From Dactylorhiza incarnata (Eukaryota > Streptophyta > Magnoliopsida > Asparagales > Orchidaceae), in NCBI GenBank assembly GCA_033032865.1, contig JAWHQI010000065.1:1116001-1180000 (forward strand): a stretch of DNA of 64,000 nt. Direction: 5' to 3'. A model generated the notes under the pieces. The model made no database searches. It saw only the letters and a list, made by a program, of their open reading frames with translations, and was not told the origin of the DNA. The position numbers and the translations under genes were made by a program. This document shows positions 51,606 through 63,227 of this stretch, piece by piece; position 1 is the first letter of the stretch; every line of letters begins with the position of its first letter.

Positions 51606-54148
51606 CTTAGGAACCCAACTGACTTTGGGTCCTAGGTTCTTGTTAACATCATAGGGAATATTCCTAGAGAGGGCTGGTTTGGCTTGAGGTTCATTCCTTG
51701 CCTTTGGCACATTGGGGTTGTGCCAACAATCAATTGCAAAGTGTCCCACCTTGCCACAGCACCAACAATCATGAATATTGTATCTCCTTTTCTGAACAGT
51801 TTTTTGAATTGGTACAGCACTTTGTACATGTTCAGCAGAAGAGATATCAGCATACTTCCTATTTCTTTCAGCAATAATCTGACTGAAGGATAATCTGTGG
51901 ACAGTCTTGCTGCTCTTTGTCCTGATGGCCTCAGTTTGCATTGACTTGGCAGTCATACAAGATCTGATGGAATCAGACACTAGGCAGCAGGTCTTGTCAA
52001 CAGATTTGACAGCAGTCTTGCTTTTTGCTGAAGCAGATTTGGAAGAGCTTGCTTCCATGTTCTTAGCTGAGGGTGCTGAGACACCAAACACAAATGGTCT
52101 AGGTTGGGCCATTTGTATTTCCTCATGTGGAGCTTTCATTGCACTTAATCCCATGCCCTTTCTATTTCCATAGCTGTGAGCATTCTTGCTCAAGTTATAA
52201 GAACTTCCATTTAGTAAGTGACCATGAATACTTTCTTGGTCATACTTGTTTGAGGGCATCAAGACCTTCACAAAGGAGGTCTTAAATTCTTTTGAGTCCT
52301 TGACCTTTCCCTTAGTGTTGCTAGTAGCTGCCTCTTTGTTGAAACCAACACCTCTCCTGCCATGTGAGTTGAAGGTGTCAATAATAGGCATCACTGTCTT
52401 GGGCTTGGAGAAATTAGTCACTAGCATCCTCTCCTTGAGGAGCTTTTCTTCAAGATCCTTGATGATCTTGTTCTTGTGACTTATGGTGCCCACATGGATC
52501 ATTGACATTCCTCTTAGCCTGCCAATCTCATTGCTCATTAGAGCTAGCTGGGTAGCATGCTCAATGCACTCAGATTTTGATTGCTTTAGGGAAGTAATTT
52601 CTTGGGCTTGCCTCTTGGCTAGCTTTTTGCTCTTTTTCAGAGCTTCCAGGAGTGCACCATATTCATCAATCAATTGATTGACATCCTCCTCAGAATATGA
52701 TTCACCTCCAACTTTAGATGGAGGAGATTCAGATTCTGGATTTTTTTCATAATCAGAAGAAGAAGAAATGCAGTGTATCAATACCTGCTCATGTTCTGAA
52801 TTGCTGTGGCTGTCCTCATCTTCAGTTATAGCCATCAGCCCATGGTCATCTAAAGTGACCTCATCCTCCTCTTCATCACTATCTGAATGTGATAGAGGGG
52901 CCCTGATTCCTATTCTGGGAGTAGAATAGCCTTCTTCCTCCTCATCAGCAAACAACCCCAAGTAGGCTTCCTCCTCACCATCTGAATCTGAAGATGAAGA
53001 CTCGGATTCACTCCAGCTCTTGCCTTTCTTAGCTAGGAAGGATTTTTCTCCCTTCCTCTCCTTCTGATGCTGAGGCTTCTTGTCACCTCTCTCCTTTCTC
53101 TTGACTGGGCAGTCAGCAATGACATGTCCAGGCTTACTACAGCAATATCAAATTATGTTAGTTGAAACATGTTTACTAGTTTTAGAGTCATACCTGTCCC
53201 CTTTGGGATGTTGCCTCTCAGATCTGTAATGATCCTTCTTGGGATGAGAAGAGGAGGAAGGTTTGTTCTTCCATTGTTTCCTCTTGATCATCTTCTTGAA
53301 CTGCCTTGTGAAGCAGCAAACTCCTCATCAGAAGAGGAGCTGTCTGATTTGCTGCTCTCAGATTTCTCAGATTCAGCAGCCTTTCTTGGAGGTGACTGCA
53401 CTCTAACCTTGTTCCTCTTAGAGCTTTCAGCTTTGAGAGCAACAGATCTCTCCCTTGTGTGAGCCCTGGAGGAAGAGTCCTCCTCCTTTCTTGCAGAAAG
53501 CTGCATCTCATATGAGAGCAGTTTCCCAAACAGTGTATGGGTGGGGGTTTCTCCAAGTCTTGCCCCTTCCCTGATTGCACAGATTTTAGTGTCCCATTCT
53601 CTAGTTAGAGATCTAAGGAACTTGTCATTAAGTTCATAATCTGTGAACACCCTTCCATAGGTTCTTAGTTCATTTACAATCCTAAAGAACCTTTCATAGC
53701 ACATGGAGATATTCTCCTGGCTCAGCTGTCTGAAGGCTTCATACTCCTGATTGAGGAGTGACTTTCTGTCATCCCTTACATCAGATGTTCCCTCCATATA
53801 GACAACCAAAGTGTCCCACATTTCCTTGGCAGTTTGGCAGTGTACCAAGTTCTGAAATGTAGTGTCATCAATGGCATTTACTATTATGTTTTGGGCTCTC
53901 TTGTCCATAGTGTACAGTGCTAGCTCATCATTGGTCAGTTCAGAAAATACCTTAAGTACTTTTCTAGTAGGGTCAATAGTGGAGACTTTCTCAAAGGTAT
54001 AAGCACCATTTTTGATAGTCAAAAAGATCCTTGGGTCTGATGCTTCCATGAATAGCCTTACCCTTTGCTTCCATATGCCAAAGTTTTCTTTGGAGCATAT
54101 AGGCAACTTCATTGACCCCAACTCCTTCTTCATTCCACTGTTGGCCAT
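51597..54148 (-). pseudogene. gag: SireC gag, one frameshift and one stop
   Basis: ATG 54148 lies 68 nt after the PBS. The UBN2-like N-terminal part is intact (LPICSKENFGIWKQRVRLF, DDRKSLLNQEYEAF, LNDKFLRSL). A frameshift near 53300 (in an acidic Ser-rich segment) moves the frame to TRQFKKMIKRKQWKN. Zinc knuckle 1 has its first Cys codon turned into TGA (53148-53150). An acidic Ser/Glu linker, a coiled-coil-like segment (about 52430-52700), KPKTVMPII and KVLMPSNKYDQESIHGHL follow. Zinc knuckle 2 (CWCCGKVGHFAIDC, near 51760) and a terminal WVPK end it. Same length and domain order as SireA gag. Confidence 0.88.
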
Positions 54149-54215
54149 TTGATTTCAGATTTGACTACTCCTTTGTAGGATCTGATCAGACTGTTAAGTC
54201 TTTTTGATCAACCTC

Positions 54216-54227
54216 GCTCTGATACCA
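54216..54227 (-). other. SireC primer-binding site
   Basis: Minus strand TGGTATCAGAGC, 2 nt from the LTR end; perfect copia tRNA-Met PBS. Confidence 0.93.
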
Positions 54228-55085
54228 CTTGATAGTTTATATAGGTGTAGTCAATAATACCTAGAGGGGGGTGAATAGGTTTTACTTATTTTCTTTGTTT
54301 AAACCTAATGTTTCTATCTGCAGAAAACACAAGCACAGAAAACACACAAGGATGTATAGAGGTTCCTCAAGACAGGGTGTCTTGAGTAGTCCTCTTTCCC
54401 CCTTCACCTTTCTAACAATGAGTTAGGCAAGGCCACAAACTCCAATCTCGGCTCCTTGAGCTTACACCACAAGTTCCTCAGAACTTCTCAGATCCAGAGT
54501 GATCCTACCTCAGGCACAGCAGCCCTACACTCAGGCTCAGCAGCCCTACACCTCAGGCTCAGCAGCCCTACACCTCAGGCTCAACATCCCTACACCTCAG
54601 GCTCAACAGCCCTACACCTCAGGCACAGCAGCCCTACAGCTCAGAGTTATGAACTCCTACCACTCAGAAATCCCACATATTTCCTACCTCAGACCTATCA
54701 AGAATTCATACCACTCAAGCTGTCAACACAGCTTTACACACAGACTCAACAGCCTTTTACTCAGGCAACAATGTCTTACAAAGATGTAATAGAGTTTGAG
54801 GTAGATACAAAAGACAAAAGGTTTACTCTTTGGTCTTCTGAATCTTTTCTTCAGATCTAAAAACAGCTGCTTTAGATTTGTATCACCTTGATCTTCTCCT
54901 TCAGCAAAGCAGAAGATCAACTTGCCCTTCTTGAGTTTGTACAGGAAGAGCTAACTAATCTCCCTTAGAAGATTAACTTCAGCTGCAGAGAATAACTTCA
55001 ACTGGCTGAATCGTGAATGCTCGATTGCGGCGTGTAGCAAAAGCTTCTCAATAAAACAGTGCTTGTTGTTGTGCCCTAGCTTGTT

Positions 55086-55093
55086 CTTTTATA
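55086..55093 (-). promoter_or_regulatory. TATA box of SireC 5' LTR
   Basis: The minus strand reads GGTATAAAAGAAC. It lies about 115 bp downstream of the word array. Absent from the 3' LTR because of its deletion. Confidence 0.7.
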
Positions 55094-55206
55094 CCTCCAG
55101 AAGGCTTCAACGGCTATATCGATCCTCCTGACACAGTATGGGACAGATTGGACTTGCTTTTCCCTCTCAATTGTCCTTTGCGCCAAAAGCAGATCCCGTC
55201 AACACA

Positions 55207-55399
55207 TTTGGATCTGTCTCAGCGGTTGGGCTGAGACGGCATCCAGTCTCAGCAGTTGGGCTGAGACAGCTTCCAGTCTTAGCGGCAGCCCCAGTCACCT
55301 TCTCAGCGGTTGCTCCAGTCTCCTTCTCAGTGGATCCGCTGAGACGGCTCCTCGTCTCAGCGGTTCTGATCCTTCGTCTCAGCGGTTATGCTGAGACAG
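55207..55399 (-). repeat. CTCAGCGG(N)CCGCTGAGA word array in SireC 5' LTR
   Basis: About ten words such as GTCTCAGCGGTTGGGCTGAGAC, GTCTCAGCAG, CTTCTCAGCGG and GGATCCGCTGAGACGG occur in under 200 bp, many as inverted pairs. Confidence 0.9.
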
Positions 55400-55577
55400 A
55401 TCTTCATCTCCTTGTAGATGATTTCTTCTTATCTAAGACCATGTTTGGCCCTTCCTTTTGAGTCACCTATGCCTGTATATCCTACACAAGTATAGCTTTG
55501 TTAAATACAATATGTCCTTAGCATTAAGAGTGATGCCTCTTCAAATCAAGGTAATATTGAGGGCAATATACCCAACG

Positions 55578-56667
55578 GAGTTCCATTAAGCATTCCCAAT
55601 GCATTGATAAAGAAATTGTATTTGCTTTCATTAAGTGGCTTAGTGAATATGTCATCCCTTTGATTATCAGTGGAAATGTATTGAAGAGAGATCTTACCCT
55701 TCTCTACATTGTCTCTGAGAAAGTGATGCCCTATCTCTATGTGGTTAGTTCTACTATAGAGAGCAGAATTGGAAGCTATAGAAATAGCACTAGAACTGTC
55801 ACAGAATATTGTGGAGTTATCAAGAGTAAAGTTGTAATCAAACATCTGATTCTGCATCCACAATATTTGTGAGCAGCAACTTCCTGCAGTTATATACTCA
55901 GCTTCAAGTGTAGAAGTGAAGACTGAGGTTTGCTTTTTGCTAAACCATGAAATCAGTCTAACACCCAGGAATTGACAAGTCCCTGAAGTGCTCTTTCTAT
56001 CAAGTCTACAACCAACATAATTTGCATCTGAATAACCTACTAGATCAAATCCAGATTCTATGGGATACCATAAGCTAAGTTCAGGTGTACCCTTTAGATA
56101 TCTGAGTATTCTTTTTATATAACTCATGTGGGATTCCTTGGGGTCAACCTGAAATCTAGCACATATACAAGTAGCAAATATGATATCTGGCCTGCTAGCT
56201 GTAAGATGGAGGAGTCAGCTAATGGTTGCTCTGTAAGTCTTCTGATCAATTGACTTACCCTTTTCATCTCTATCAAGTACAATATTGGTAGTCATGGGGG
56301 TTTTCATGATAGAGGCATTTTCCATCCCAAATCTCTTGATGAGCTCTTTGGTGTACTTGGATTGAGATATGAAAATGTCATCTGCACTTTGCTTTACTTG
56401 GAGGCCAAGAAAGTAGGATAGTTTCCCAATGCTACTCATCTCAAACTTAGACTGCATTAGGTCAGCAAACCTTTTGCAAAGCCTTTGGTCTGTTGAGCTA
56501 AATATTATATCATCTACAGATATTTATACTAGAAGTAGCTAATTTTTATGTGCTCTAGTGAACAGTATTTTATCCACCTTAGCTCTTACAAAGGAGTGTT
56601 CTAGAAGAAAGGTGGATAATGTCTCGTACCAAGCTCTTGAAGCTTGCTTGATACCATAAAATGCTTC
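55578..56667 (-). pseudogene. SireE pol: C-terminal reverse transcriptase and RNase H
   Basis: Minus-strand copia pol. It runs from the YGIKQASRAWYE region (56650) through a decayed catalytic site near 56500 (expected YVDD region contains a stop) and [20 protein letters not shown] (56430). RNase H follows with YSDANYVGCRLD (56025), a C-terminal HIEIGHHFLRDNVEKG, and KPLNESKYNFFINALGMLNG (55610). Stops and small indels occur near 56130-56215. The last codons and TAG lie at 42515-42519, beyond the SireC insertion. Confidence 0.85.
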
Positions 56668-56835
56668 TGTTGGTGTTTCCAAGGTGATCTGTAAGTGATC
56701 AAGCATTTAGTCTCACTGCCAACGCGATATGAGCCTATGGGGTCACACACAAGAGTGTTTGGAGAAGTTGGATGAAGAATTGTGTTGGCCTTACTCATAT
56801 TGGATATGAGTGGAGGATGAATACTATGAGCAATT

Positions 56836-57185
56836 GGAGTTGCGTCGAGAATGTCTCGACGGGAAAAAGGAGTTCACGATGAATCGTCGAGAGAGTCTCG
56901 ACAAATTGCATTGTACTCGATGAATCGTCGAAATGTCTCGACGATATATGTGTTAATTAGTCTCATTGAATTCGTCGAATTGTCTCGACGAAATAGATGT
57001 ACTCGACGAATTGTCGAGATTGTCTCAACTGAACACGTATTGATTCGTCACATCGAATCGTCGAATTGTCTCGACGAACTATATTGTATTCGACGAATCG
57101 TCGAATTGTCTCGACGAACTATATTGTATTCAACGAATCGTCGAATTGTCTCGAAGATTTTGGTCTATACTCGACGAATTCTGTT
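56836..57185 (+). repeat. TCGTCGA / TCTCGACGA palindromic words in SoloD
   Basis: More than ten words such as TTGTCTCGACGAA, TCGTCGAATTGTCTCGACGA and ACTCGACGAA are spaced 20-50 bp apart, upstream of the TATA box. The 131-aa ORF drawn across it (56851-57246) is a by-product of the repeats. Confidence 0.9.
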
Positions 57186-57237
57186 TACTCCAATATTAGT
57201 TGTGGGTGTGCGGATAACTTTTCTCTCTCGCCTGAGG

Positions 57238-57246
57238 TATAAATAG
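57238..57246 (+). promoter_or_regulatory. TATA box of SoloD
   Basis: GGTATAAATAGG, 53 bp after the last word. Confidence 0.7.
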
Positions 57247-57721
57247 GTTATGCTTTTACGCCCTAGGTGTGGCTCTCACTTTTGCGATTCTTCAGAGAAA
57301 TAGAGAGATCGCGAATAACCGCTGACGGAAAAGTTTCGATCGGGTTCTATCTCGCCACCGCCCTTCGATCTCACCGTCGTCTTTCCCCTTGTCGGATCTA
57401 GTAATTTGTGGGAAACGCAGAGGGCTATCCTTCTCTGACCTTGTTCTTGTGCGACAAGAATCTATGGTTCTTCTTCACTAGTGTGGACTTTCGTAGAGGC
57501 ACCGATCGATTTCAGTGCTTGGAACTCAACGATTGTTCTTCAGATTTCCTGTTGGAGCATCTTGATTGAGTATTGACTCAATCTCCTTCAGGTATATTGC
57601 AAAGTGTTGTTTCTCTATTTCTTGATTCATGAAATCGCAAGGTCCTTTAGTTCTTTTGGGTTTTTCTTGTTCGTATTTTCCGCTGCGTGCTTTTGATGCA
57701 TTGTTCAAAGAAAACCCAACA

Positions 57722-58307
57722 ACTTTATCTAACCTATAACAAAGGATGGATGAGATGGATTGACAAAACCTAGGGGCTGCTCCACATATACTTTTTCTTG
57801 AAGAGTTCCATTTAAGAATGCACTCTTCACATCCATCTGATATACCTTTATCTTCATATAAGTAGCATAAGCAAGAAACATCCTTATTGCTTCCAATCTA
57901 ACTACTTGAGCAAAAGTCTGATTGTAGTCAATTCCCTCTTCTTGCATGTATCATTGAGTAACAAGTTTGGATTTATTTCTTACTATAACTCCATTTGAGT
58001 CCATCTTGTTTTTGTATACCCATTTTGTTCTAATAATTGGGTAGTTCCTTGGTCTTTCAACTAAAGTCCAAATTTTGTTTCTTTCAAATTATGCAAGCTC
58101 CTCTTGCATGACAGCTAACCAGTGAGGATCACTGTCTGCTTCTTCAAACTTCTTTGGTTCATATTGAGAGAGGAAGCACTGCAACATAGTCTCATTTGTG
58201 ATCTGATTTCTGGTCTTCACTCCCCCAGTCATATCTCTTATAATTTGAGATGGAGGGTGATCCTTTAGGGTTATCCGAGTTCTTGCTGAACTGTTGAGTC
58301 GATTCAC
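57722..58307 (-). pseudogene. SireE pol: N-terminal reverse transcriptase
   Basis: Minus strand. A linker (LKDHPPSQIIRDMTGGVKTR) leads to [14 protein letters not shown], then a decayed K(W)VYKNK region with stops (57950-58080). EEGIDYNQTFAQVVRLEAIR and [20 protein letters not shown] (57830) follow. A frameshift lies just before the SoloD insertion (57721). Confidence 0.82.
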
Positions 58308-59760
58308 ATCCTCATGGATTTCTTCTTCTTCATTGGTTGTGGGAACACCATTTTCTTCCTATTGAATAATCACTGTTTCTGGCAGACTAGGTGTTTTAAT
58401 GACATCATCATCTTCAGCAGAGTCTTCATCTGATTCATTGCCAGTTTGTTGTTTTCCCTTATCCTGACAACCTGATGAGTGATTTATGATACTAAGCCTT
58501 TCAACTTGATATGCAAGTTGATCTTCTTCCTGCAATATGACATTGGTGGAAGTTTCCTTCCCCTTGGAGAACATGTTAGTCTCATTAAAAACCACATGCA
58601 TTGACTCCTCAATTTTGAGAGAGCTTTTATTATAAAACTTATAGACCTTGATTGATGAGGAGTATCCCAAGAAAATCTCATCATCAGCCTTCTTGTTAAA
58701 TTTGGCAAGTTGGCCCTTTCCATTGTTTAGAAGGAAGCAAGTACACCCAAAAATCCTAAAGATTGTGACTATAGGTGTATTTCCTTTCAATAGCTCATAA
58801 GGAGTCTTTAACTTAGTTTTGTGGATGAGACTCCTATTCAGAACATAGTTGGTTGTATTCACTACCTCAGCCCAGAAAGACTTTGGCAAATTGGATTCAG
58901 CCAATAATGTCCTTCCTGATTCAATTAGGGTTCTATTTTTCTTTTCAGCAACCCCATTTTGTTTGGGGGGGGGGGGGGGGTCTAGGAGCTGAAAAGATTT
59001 GTCTTATCCCTTCATACTCATATAATCTATAGATTAACTGATTCTCAAACTCTGTACCATGATCACTCCTGATCATAGCAACCTGAGTATTGAATTCAGA
59101 TTGAATCTGTCTAATGAATCTTGAGAGGATCTTTAAAGTTTCTGACTTAGCTTTTAGAAAGAACACCCAGTTGAATCTAGAAAATTCATATACAATAACT
59201 AATGTATAAGACTTCCCTGCTATGCTTTGAGTGGAGATAGGACCAAATAGATCCATGTGCAACAGATATAGGGTTCTGGGAGAATCATTCTTACCAATTA
59301 GTTTGAATGAAGATTTTGTTTGTTTTCCTAGTTGGCAGGCTCTACAAGGATGGTCCTTCTTGAACTTACCATTTGGTAAGCCTCTTACTAGGTTATGCTT
59401 GGATAGCTTAACTATTCTTTTAAAATTTAAATGACTAAGTCTCCTATGCCATAATTTAGTATTTTCTAGGTTAGAATTAGACAAACAAACTTCTGATTTA
59501 CAGTAATCAAAATCTACTACATACACCTTATCTTTTCTAAGGCCAGTTAATACTATTTGATTAGTTACTGAGCTAACAATATGACATAAAGACTTAGTGA
59601 ATACAACTTTGTATTCACCATCACATAATTGACTAATACTGATTAGGTTATGTTGAAGACCATCAACATAATCTACCTTAAAGAAGGAGATTTCTCCAAC
59701 TCTGAGCACATCATATCCTCTGGTCTGACCAAAGTGAGAGTTACCAAAAATTACCTTAGG
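58308..59760 (-). pseudogene. SireE pol: protease end and integrase
   Basis: Minus strand. The protease tail (VIFGNSHFGQ, 59750) and LQHNLISISQLC (59660) precede the integrase zinc region LWHRRLSHLNFKRI (59440) and HPCRACQLGKQ (59345). The catalytic core comes next: LLHMDLFGPIS (59265), VIVYEFSRF (second Asp changed to Tyr-Glu; SireA has VDDYSR), and IRSDHGTEFENQL (59060). The QQNGVAEKKNRTLIE region is disrupted by an expanded run of about 17 G (58964-58980). Then GRTLLAESNLPKSFWAEV (58900) and a C-terminal linker with HVVFNETNMF (58590) follow. The protease DSG is decayed to GSG near 59830. Confidence 0.83.
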
Positions 59761-60602
59761 GCCTTTCTTAGCCTTTTAGTTTTCCAACACATCTTTTGCT
59801 TCAGTTATAAGCATGGATCATCCACTGCCCAAGTACCATTACTAGTTTGTGGTAGATCAGACTCTTTTCTGCACATAAATTTAAACATTAGTATGAATCC
59901 TCTTTTGCTGGGGTCCCTTTCTTCTACCATCATAAAGAGTTATGAAAGAATAAGTTGGTCTTTTAGGATACCCCTTAAGCTGAAGAAGTGTTGGTTTATT
60001 ATGCCAACAATGTTTGGCCTTGTGTCCAATCTTAGAACAATAAAAGCATTTAGAATTGTTGTGAGAAATGAGAGAGGGAAGTTTAGATGTTTAAAAAACT
60101 TTTGCTGGAAACATGCGTCAAGAAGAAATCGACGCATACTAGAGATGCATCGAATGGAATTCAGCATGTCTGCATAGTTGTGTTGATAATAGGTCGATGC
60201 AGAATGTTGGTTGCGTCGAGTGTAATTCGATGCACCTTCATACCTGCTTCGAGTTGATGTCGATGCACATGCAGAACTCCGTTGAGTTGCATTCAACGCA
60301 GCATTAAAGTTGCATCGAGTTCTATTCAATGCATAATTCTTTTTATTAACAATCTGATGATTATTGATTGATTCTTCTAAAGGGTGATTGCCTAGAATTC
60401 CTTTTTGGTAAATAATGTTTACCCTATTGAATACAATGATCTTATCAGGGTGGTTATTCAATTCTTCACAGGATTCTATATTGTCACTTGATTGATTTTC
60501 ACTAGATCTAATGAATACTATATGATTTTCCCATGCTGGTTTGCTAGAGGTTACTGTGTTGGTGTATGAATCGGCTCCTAAACCAAGATATCTAAATCTC
60601 AT
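59761..60602 (-). pseudogene. SireE gag, C-terminal part with word-riddled segment
   Basis: The minus strand continues gag: an N-terminal piece (60350-60600), then a segment encoded by CGTCGA-type palindromic words (60100-60330; e.g. residues NFNAALNATQ, ACASTSTRSR). A frameshift leads to zinc knuckle 2 (CFYCSKIGHKAKHCW, near 60000-60050) and a degraded gag/pol boundary. The boundary still shows a T-rich TTTATGTGCAG near 59872, comparable with the intron-like blocks of the other elements. Confidence 0.65.
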
Positions 60603-60722
60603 AGAGAGATTCTGTGTGATATTCTTTAGCTTTTGACTCCTCCCATTGAGTGAGTCTTCAAAGGCTTTTGCTATTATAAGCTCTTCTTTTAGTGTTAGAT
60701 TTTCATTAGTTAATTCATTGAT

Positions 60723-62015
60723 CTATGTTTCCTTATTATATATCCTATTCCTTAATTCATAGTTAACATAATACATATTATCTTTCTTAAGATCTTCTAA
60801 TTCTTTCCCAACTGCTTTAAATTCTGTTTGAATTTTAAGATAATCTTGACAAAATTCTTTGAAGCAACTTTTAAAATCTTCTGAAGAAAAGTCAAAGTCA
60901 TCAAATAAAGATACCTGATATTTTTCAGATGAATCTTCCAAAGCCATCAGACATGATTCATCAGCAACACTTTCTTTGTCACTTTTAGATGAAGAGCTTG
61001 ACTCAGATTCTGAGTCACTCCATGTTTCAGCTATGAAACCTCTTCTTTTCTTTTTGTCCTTCTTCCTAAAGGACTTCTTCTTGTGCTCCTTCTTGCTGTC
61101 TTTGTCCTTTTGCTCTTCAGGACATTCAGGGGCAATGTGTCCTGACTTTCTGCATGCAAAGTAGATTACTTCCTGCTTTGGAGTCTTATCAGACCTTTGT
61201 TTGTTTGAGCTCTTTTCCTTCCTTCTTGAGTCTTCAATCTTGACCCATCTTCTAAACCTTTTGGCCAAGAGATTAAACATCTCTTCCTCAGAAGTAGAAG
61301 GCACTCCTTCAGCTACCTTCAATGATATAGTCCTTTCTTTTGGAGTTGAGACTTTCTCTTTTGCCACTGTCTCAGCTCTACTTTTCAGTAGCAGCTCATA
61401 GTACTTGAGCTTGCCAAGTAAGGCATCAATGGAGATTTCTCTGTGGCATCTGGACTCTCTAATGACCAAGATCCGTGAGTCCCAAGTACTTGAGAAGCAC
61501 ATGAGGAGCTTGTCATTGATCTCAGTTAATGAGATCTCCTTATCCAGTCCCTTAAGCTTATTAATGATGATGCTGAATCTTTCATACATTTCAGCAACAT
61601 TCTCTTCAGCTTTCTTTTGAAAGTTCTCATATTGGGATATGAGAAGGGACTTCCTGTCCTTTCTTTCATCCGAGCTCCCTTCAATTAATCTGGATAGTGA
61701 CTCCCATATTTCCTTTGCTGATTGGCAGTCAGACACTTTCTGGAATATGTCATCTGACATAGTTGACACCAAGATATTCATAGCCTTTGCATCACAGGCT
61801 TTTACTTTCTTCTCTGCATTAGTCCATTCAGCTATGGGGACAAGTTCTTGTGTCAAAGTCCCACTTGCATCTTTTCTGTATGGAATTGGAGAACCTCACA
61901 TCAAAAATGTCATCATCAATGGAAGTCATATATAGTTTTATTCTGGCCTTCTAGAGTGTAAACTTATTCAGATTACACACAGGTGGTCTAGTGGATGCAT
62001 AGTCTTTAGAACTCA
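60723..62015 (-). pseudogene. gag: SireE gag, N-terminal and middle part
   Basis: ATG 62015 lies 90 nt from the PBS. The first segment (to about 61860) has a TAG and a frameshift. It then reads as UBN2-like Gag: WESLSRLIEGSSDERKDRK, YERFSIIINKLKGLD and EINDKLLMCF. Zinc knuckle 1 (near 61140) has its first Cys changed to Tyr (VIYFACRKSGHIAPEC). A Lys-rich segment, SESESSSSSKSDKES and a helical end follow. Stop at 60723-60725. More distant from SireA and SireC than these are from each other. Confidence 0.82.
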
Positions 62016-62095
62016 TTTTTTTGAAAATATTTTAGAATATAAAAATTTGAGTGAGAGGATCTTTTGATCAAGGTGTTAACCTTTTTTTGATTAAC

Positions 62096-62110
62096 CTCCC
62101 TCTGATACTA
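62096..62110 (-). other. SireE primer-binding site, mutated
   Basis: Minus strand TAGTATCAGAGGG follows the LTR end by 3-4 nt. It differs from TGGTATCAGAGC by a G-to-A change and the last base. Confidence 0.7.
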
Positions 62111-62389
62111 ATTGAAAGTGCACAGTGACTCCCCTGAGTATTCTCTAGAGGGGGAGGGGTGAATAGAGATTTAAAACTTTTCTATTAAATGTGCATAGAA
62201 CAATAATAATTCTAATTACTAAGCATCCAGAATTCCAACCAGAATAAAATAAACATAGAATAATAAAACTAAGTAAAGGGACAACACGGGAAATTATCAC
62301 AGCACATATGAGACAAGAGCTATAGTGGTTCCACAAAATATGGGTACTCCACTCTTCTACCACCTTGGTAGGAATACACTATCACAATG

Positions 62390-62570
62390 CTTGAGTCTTT
62401 TGATAAGGAGACTCTTAGAACCAAGATCTGAGTCTTTTGTTAAGGATACTCTTAGAACCAAGACTAGATCTTTTGCTAAAGAGATCTTGAACCAAAACTA
62501 GATCTTTTGTTAAGAAGATCTTGAACCAGGCTAGATCTTTTCTTAAGAAGATCTTGAACCAGACTGAATC
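62390..62570 (-). repeat. Short tandem repeat in SireE LTR
   Basis: Five units of about 33-45 bp are built on GATCTTTTGTTAAGAAGATC and 'ttgaaccaagact(g)agatc'. Each unit has an inverted GATCTT/AAGATC pair. Confidence 0.8.
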
Positions 62571-63167
62571 CTTTGAAGAGGGATTCTCAGGACTCTTTAC
62601 TCAGTTTACAGTAAAAAGAAAATAGAGTAAAGGAAGAAGAAGAATAAGATGAAGATTGTTCTTCTATGAATGAATCCTTTTGCAGCAATCAAAAAGGATT
62701 GTAGACACTAAGTGTTTTCTGGATCCTTCTTTAGTGAATGAATCCTTGCTTGAGAGAGATGCAAGGATTATATGGCGCTGATCCAGTAGTTGATCTCTGT
62801 ATATTTTGTATGCTTCTTTCAGAGAGGGAAAGGAAGAAGAAGCCTTCTGTTCAATCTGTACAGAGATCTGTCGTGTATTTTCTGTAAGGGAGAAAGCTGA
62901 AGCAGAAAAAGAATAATATTCCAGAATAATAATCACTCTAATTTTGAATTTTGTATGTATATTCCTCTGTCGAATGGAGATGAATGACTTTCCTCTTCTG
63001 ATCTTTCTCCAGTTGGAATATCCAAGATGAATTATTGCTTTCTTTCTATTTGAGTTCTCTGTCCGTCAAAATCCTTTGTATAACTTCTAAATATATCAAT
63101 ATTGAATCTTTGGAATTCTTCTTTCCCTTCTGGTTCATGAACAAAATGTTATAATTCAAATAGCTTC

Positions 63168-63176
63168 CATATATAT
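63168..63176 (-). promoter_or_regulatory. Possible TATA box of SireE LTR
   Basis: The minus strand reads GATATATATGG, about 55 bp downstream of the word array. Weaker match than in the other LTRs. Confidence 0.35.
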
Positions 63177-63227
63177 CATCTGAATAAGCTTCAGGATTGA
63201 TTCCAGGAAGTTTTCCAAAACTATGTC

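Larger units (their letters stand above)
42525..55577 (-). mobile_element. SireC: complete Ty1/copia Sirevirus-like retrotransposon
   Basis: A 13.05-kb minus-strand element with 5' LTR, tRNA-Met PBS, gag, pol, aORF with an intron, PPT and 3' LTR, inserted in the last codons of SireE pol. Pol is almost intact. The last base of the 5' LTR terminus is C instead of T on the minus strand (55577 reads G where the other LTR has A). The 3' LTR has lost about 200 bp including the TATA box. Between pol and aORF is an unusual GC-rich stretch with a 96-bp tandem repeat and two promoter-like modules. Confidence 0.93.
54230..55577 (-). repeat. SireC 5' LTR (1348 bp)
   Basis: It contains, in transcription order, the CTCAGCGG word array (55399-55207), TATA box (55093-55086), the 22-bp minisatellite and the U5 motif. 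Start base 55577 is mutated relative to the 3' LTR. Otherwise it is close to the 3' LTR except for that copy's deletion. Confidence 0.93.
56668..57721 (+). mobile_element. SoloD: solo LTR, plus orientation, in SireE reverse transcriptase
   Basis: TGTTGGTGTTTCC...AAAACCCAACA, 1054 bp, splits the SireE codons preceding YGIKQA. Flanks GCTTC and ACTTT (read on the minus strand GAAGC and AAAGT) are compatible with a decayed 5-bp duplication. Plus orientation is set by the word array (56836-57185) followed by TATAAATAG (57238). No internal domain: presumably the remnant of LTR-LTR recombination. Confidence 0.82.
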
